From assembly GCA_900553245.1 (NCBI GenBank), contig USCP01000008.1, forward strand, positions 1-22,462: DNA of 22,462 nucleotides, written 5' to 3'. Of the stretch, positions 19,626 to 22,462 are shown in pieces. The translations under genes were made by a program, and so were the position numbers. The notes under the pieces are model-generated. The model did no database searches. It worked only from the letters and a program-made list of their open reading frames with translations, and was not told the DNA's origin. This stretch comes from an uncultured Peptococcaceae bacterium. GTDB taxonomy: Bacteria > Bacillota > Peptococcia > Peptococcales > Peptococcaceae. Positions within the stretch are counted from its first letter, which is position 1. Every line of letters begins with the position of its first letter.

Positions 19626-20357
19626 TTACCAGCCAATCCACCATAGACGTGTGAAATAGAGCACAAGGAGGTGGGTCGGATAAAAGGCGTAAAAGAGCCA
19701 CTTTGGTTGCTTACCGCGCTGGCCGTTGTAGAAGTAGATGGGCACAAAGGCCAAGGCTGCCATGGCTTCGCCAAAAAGACAAACAATGGCACCAATCATG
19801 CATTGTTCGGTGCGGCTGTTGCGCAGCAAATAGAGCAATACAATGAATGCCACACCAAAGGCATCGTAGTCGGTATTGAGCAACCAGGCAAGGAGCATGG
19901 TGGCACCGACTAGAGCAGCTTTTTTTAGGGCCAAGGGTTGCGGCGCGCTTTTGGCATCGAGCCAATCGAGGCCACAGCAGGTAAGAAAGCCGAGAACAAG
20001 GGTCCAAATGGTGCTTTGCTCGCCAAAATCAATGAGGTTGCCGGTGCGACAGAGATTATAGGGTATTTCACTGACAACGGCAAGAATAATCAAGTTTCGC
20101 AAATAGGCACCTCTACTGTGGGTATGCACGAGTCCTTCGACGAGTAAAAAGCAAAAAATCGGGAAGGCAATGCGCCCAATTTGTCGCATGCCATAACAAA
20201 GGGCGGCGTCATTGCCCAACTGCCATGCATCTCCCAAGGTTAGAACCGTAAAAATACCAAAGGCCGGCATGAGCACCACCGCAGCAAGGTGGTCAATCAC
20301 CATGCTTGCCATGGCGAACCATTTAAGGGTGCTACCGTTGATTTTCATTGCATTCAT
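19626..20357 (-). CDS. TraX family membrane protein
   Basis: A 243-residue polytopic protein, with about eight hydrophobic segments. Family landmarks are clear: LKWFAMASMVIDHLAAV near the N-terminus, RQIGRIAFPIFCFLLVEG (about 61-78), YLRNLIILAVVSEIPYNL, NGQRGKQPKWLFYAFYPTHL near the end. The F-plasmid TraX N-acetylates pilin; chromosomal homologues like this one are common in Firmicutes and are thought to be membrane acyltransferase-like, with unknown substrates. No conjugation gene is nearby, so TraX in the plasmid sense is not implied. AAAGGAA precedes ATG 20357; ATG 20348 is also possible. An extended -10 (TGCTATACT, 20413-20405 on the minus strand) lies 48 bp upstream. No terminator follows directly. 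Confidence 0.88.
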   Translation of the reverse strand: MNAMKINGSTLKWFAMASMVIDHLAAVVLMPAFGIFTVLTLGDAWQLGNDAALCYGMRQIGRIAFPIFCFLLVEGLVHTHSRGAYLRNLIILAVVSEIPYNLCRTGNLIDFGEQSTIWTLVLGFLTCCGLDWLDAKSAPQPLALKKAALVGATMLLAWLLNTDYDAFGVAFIVLLYLLRNSRTEQCMIGAIVCLFGEAMAALAFVPIYFYNGQRGKQPKWLFYAFYPTHLLVLYFTRLWWIGW

Positions 20358-20404
20358 TCCTTTTCATTCATGTCATGCTCTGCCATTGTAGCAACAGCAT
20401 TCTC

Positions 20405-20413
20405 AGTATAGCA
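20405..20413 (-). promoter_or_regulatory. Extended -10 promoter of the TraX gene
   Basis: The minus strand reads TGCTATACT, a TGn extended -10, about 48 bp upstream of the TraX start. No convincing -35 at 17 bp. Confidence 0.45.
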
Positions 20414-20465
20414 CACGACCGTCTTAGGAAAATGTGACAATCAGAAAAGTTCTATAAAAGCGCAC

Positions 20466-20502
20466 AAAAAAAAACGGCGAGAACCTTCTCGTTCTCACCG
20501 TT
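20466..20502 (-). terminator. Terminator of the HD-domain gene
   Basis: Minus-strand AACGGTGAGAAC (20502-20491) pairs with GTTCTCGCCGTT (20484-20473), one mismatch, followed by a long T run (20474-20466). It starts directly after the HD gene stop codon. Confidence 0.9.
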
Positions 20503-20504
20503 TA

Positions 20505-21158
20505 TTAGATGACGCGTTCTTTGTTGATGATGAGGCTAAATTCACAACCGAGCTGTTCGGCAGCTTTGCGGCATAGAATCATGCGCTCAAGGAAAATTTC
20601 AAAGTAATCCATAACGGAGCAGGTGTCTTTATCAAGTTTAAGACTCGCTTCGATAATCTTGCCATCCAGTACACGTACGGTACTCTGCTTAACGGCATAG
20701 TTCACACGGTCATGCTTGTCAAAATTGGTAACATCCTTGTTGCGCACACGGGTCAGGCGCACGTCGGTTTTGTCGGCGATGATGATGGCGGCAGTGACGG
20801 CATCCACCGGATAGGCATTGGGCTCATCATGGTTCCCAATGGCGGTGATGACAGCTGCAACTTGATCGGCCGGCATGCCCATGTGATCCAAAATACGCAT
20901 GGCCATGAGGGCACCGGTTTGGGCATGGTCGTGACGGTTGACAACATTGCCGATGTCGTGCATATAGCCGGCAATACGGGCAATTTCAATGTCCTCCTTG
21001 CTATAATCAAGCTCTTTTAAAATTTTCCCTGCCACGGATGCCACATGGGTGACATGAGCGAAGCTATGCTCGGTAAAGCCCATTCCCATCAAGGTACGGT
21101 CTGCCTTTTCAATATAGGTGCACACCATTGCATCGTCTTTTACATCTTCAAATTTCAT
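20505..21158 (-). CDS. HD-domain phosphohydrolase
   Basis: 217 residues from ATG 21158; TTG 21164 would add two. HD-superfamily metal ligands are in place: His in EHSFAHVTHV (about 33-40), the HD pair in GYMHDIGN (about 69-70), a further pair in NRHDHAQTG, HDEP in IGNHDEPNA, and Asp in IIADKTDVR. HD proteins are metal-dependent phosphohydrolases of nucleotides or related phosphate esters; the substrate is not evident. The opening FEDVKDDAMVCTYIEKADRT resembles a conserved group of small HD proteins in Clostridia. AAGGAGAGAAGG lies upstream and suits either start. It stands alone, between its own extended -10 and terminator. Confidence 0.85.
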   Translation of the reverse strand: MKFEDVKDDAMVCTYIEKADRTLMGMGFTEHSFAHVTHVASVAGKILKELDYSKEDIEIARIAGYMHDIGNVVNRHDHAQTGALMAMRILDHMGMPADQVAAVITAIGNHDEPNAYPVDAVTAAIIIADKTDVRLTRVRNKDVTNFDKHDRVNYAVKQSTVRVLDGKIIEASLKLDKDTCSVMDYFEIFLERMILCRKAAEQLGCEFSLIINKERVI

Positions 21159-21202
21159 TTTCAAATGGCCTTCTCTCCTTTCCTGTTCTTTAAGGTGCCT
21201 TC

Positions 21203-21208
21203 ATCATA
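21203..21208 (-). promoter_or_regulatory. Extended -10 promoter of the HD-domain gene
   Basis: The minus strand reads TGGTATGATGAAGGC with TATGAT as -10 and a TGn extension. The same string occurs at the -10 of the kinase-less kdpD (19030-19025). A TTGACA sits only 9 bp upstream, too close to be its -35. Confidence 0.4.
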
Positions 21209-21284
21209 CCATAGCATTGTCAAGTAAAAAGGGGGAAATCTGTTAAGTTTTTGTTAAATATGACACCTATTTTATTCAGGAACA

Positions 21285-21317
21285 TAAAAAAAGAAGCAGA
21301 CCACAAGGGTCTGCTTC
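21285..21317 (-). terminator. Terminator of the glutamate dehydrogenase gene
   Basis: GAAGCAGACC (21293-21302) pairs perfectly with GGTCTGCTTC (21308-21317). On the minus strand it is followed by a seven-T run. It lies 37 bp after the gdh stop codon. Confidence 0.9.
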
Positions 21318-21353
21318 TTCTAATCTTCTCGTTAAAGATTAGTGGTATTCAGA

Positions 21354-22462
21354 TTAATACCAGCCACGAAGTTTCATAACTTCAGCAACCTTCTTAACGG
21401 AGTGCATGTAAGCGGATTCACGGAAGGTTACATTGTATTCTTCTTTGAGAGCCCAGAGAGCTTCGAATGCAGCTACCATAGCTTCTTCTTCTTTGTTAGC
21501 TACATCTTCGTTGCTCCAGTAGTAGCCATAACGGTTTTGTACCCATTCGAAGTAGGATACAGTTACGCCACCAGCGTTAGCGAGGATGTCAGGAACAACG
21601 GTAACGCCCATTTCCTTGAATACTTCTTCAGCATCGGTGGTAGTAGGACCGTTAGCAGCTTCAACGATCAATTTGGACTTGATGGTCTTAGCTACTTCAG
21701 CAGTGATGGAGTTTTCAAGAGCAGCTGGAACGATAACGTCTACGTCCAAAGCCCAGAATTCTTCCATGGTGAGGTGTTGAGCACCAGCGAGGTTATAGAT
21801 GGTACGATGAGCAGCCTTTTCAGCAGCCAATTCTTCGTACTTCAAGCCGTTTTCGTTGTAAACAACGTATGCACCGTGTTCTGGATCCCATTCGGATACA
21901 GCAACGATGGTACCACCGAGCTTTTCAACGTTTTCAACGGTCCAGGAACCTACGTTACCGAAACCTTGAACGATAACTTTAGCTTTGGTCAAGTCGATGC
22001 CGAGCTTTTTGCAAGCTTCACGTACGCAGATGGAGATACCATAACCGGTAGCGTCATCGCGGCCGAGGGAACCATGGAATGGAACTGGCTTACCGGTGAG
22101 AACGCCGAAGGATTGTTCGCCGGTCAATTTGCAATATTCGTCAACCATCCAGCTCATGCACTTGCCGTTGGTACCAACGTCTGGAGCTGGAACGTCGATC
22201 TTTTCACCGAGGTACTTGTAGAGACCGTCTACATAACCACGGCAAACTTGTTCTAATTCTCTATCGGAGAGGCTGAGAGGATCGCAAATTACGCCACCCT
22301 TACCGCCGCCATAAGGAATACCGGTAACGCAGCACTTGAAGGTCATCCAGATGGACAAAGCCTTAACTTCGTCAACGTTTACGCCAGGGTTGAAACGGAT
22401 ACCGCCCTTAGCAGGACCTACAGCGTCGCAGTGGCAGGAGCGCCAGCCCTTGAAGGTCTTCA
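21354..22462 (-). CDS. gdhA: NAD-type glutamate dehydrogenase, 5' end outside the window
   Basis: The frame runs from the right edge to TAA at 21354-21356, giving about 369 residues; the family has about 420, so roughly the first 50 are missing. An internal ATG at 22358 is not the start, because the preceding codons encode conserved sequence (FKGWRS, then DAVGPAKGGIRFNP). Catalytic region: KGGIRF lysine, YGGGKGGV lysine, APDVGTN aspartate. The Rossmann domain has GFGNVGSWT with VAVSEWD after the second strand, and the end reads MKLRGWY. It interconverts glutamate with 2-oxoglutarate and ammonia, and the sequence style matches Peptoniphilus/C. symbiosum enzymes of glutamate fermenters, hence the NAD call. 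Two cysteines in RSCHCDAVGP replace residues that are usually Ala/Val or His/Ser near the substrate site. Confidence 0.93.
   Translation of the reverse strand, partial: KTFKGWRSCHCDAVGPAKGGIRFNPGVNVDEVKALSIWMTFKCCVTGIPYGGGKGGVICDPLSLSDRELEQVCRGYVDGLYKYLGEKIDVPAPDVGTNGKCMSWMVDEYCKLTGEQSFGVLTGKPVPFHGSLGRDDATGYGISICVREACKKLGIDLTKAKVIVQGFGNVGSWTVENVEKLGGTIVAVSEWDPEHGAYVVYNENGLKYEELAAEKAAHRTIYNLAGAQHLTMEEFWALDVDVIVPAALENSITAEVAKTIKSKLIVEAANGPTTTDAEEVFKEMGVTVVPDILANAGGVTVSYFEWVQNRYGYYWSNEDVANKEEEAMVAAFEALWALKEEYNVTFRESAYMHSVKKVAEVMKLRGWY

Noticed and set aside
19626..20357. Conjugation gene or mobile element because of the TraX match
   Set aside because: No relaxase, integrase, transposase, terminal repeats or other tra genes are nearby; chromosomal TraX homologues are common.

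Overview
The window (about 22.5 kb) is chromosomal DNA that looks like an anaerobic Firmicute (Bacillota). Supporting signs are a Bacillota-type rRNA leader, AGGAGG ribosome-binding sites, an SLH-anchored surface protein, a lipobox lipoprotein, and a glutamate dehydrogenase closely resembling the Peptoniphilus/Clostridium symbiosum NAD type. Clostridia/Peptococcia or Negativicutes cannot be told apart from this sequence alone.

Left part (1-5650): two consensus promoters fire leftward into an rRNA leader, so an rRNA operon probably starts just outside the window. Divergent from it are a 972-aa secreted beta-helix protein with C-terminal SLH repeats, a small lipoprotein, and a remnant of a second SLH gene. 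A PepSY-domain protein follows on the minus strand. Then comes about 550 bp without a gene, dense in hairpins with C/U-rich loops, which could encode small RNAs or be a long operon 3' UTR.

Middle part (5649-19005, all minus strand): a 13-kb potassium island. In transcription order it holds (1) a kinase-less KdpD-like sensor whose GAF domain is split by a frameshift; (2) a 35-aa membrane peptide, kdpF, kdpA, kdpB and kdpC; (3) a structured 360-bp spacer and a 65-aa two-helix membrane protein; (4) ktrB-ktrA, an unknown membrane-anchored protein, full-length kdpD and kdpE. Terminators separate the units. Upstream of units 1, 2 and 4 I see the same 11-bp-spaced direct repeat, ATTAAGA-N4-ATTAAGA (+ strand), which looks like an OmpR/PhoB-family operator. 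The inferred model is one KdpE regulon governing both the high-affinity Kdp ATPase and the Ktr channel system, with two divergent KdpD sensors.

Right part (19100-22462): a DUF2200 gene whose expected start codon reads ATA, a TraX-family membrane protein, an HD-domain phosphohydrolase, and the 3' part of NAD-type glutamate dehydrogenase, which runs off the right edge. No tRNA, CRISPR array or insertion sequence was seen.
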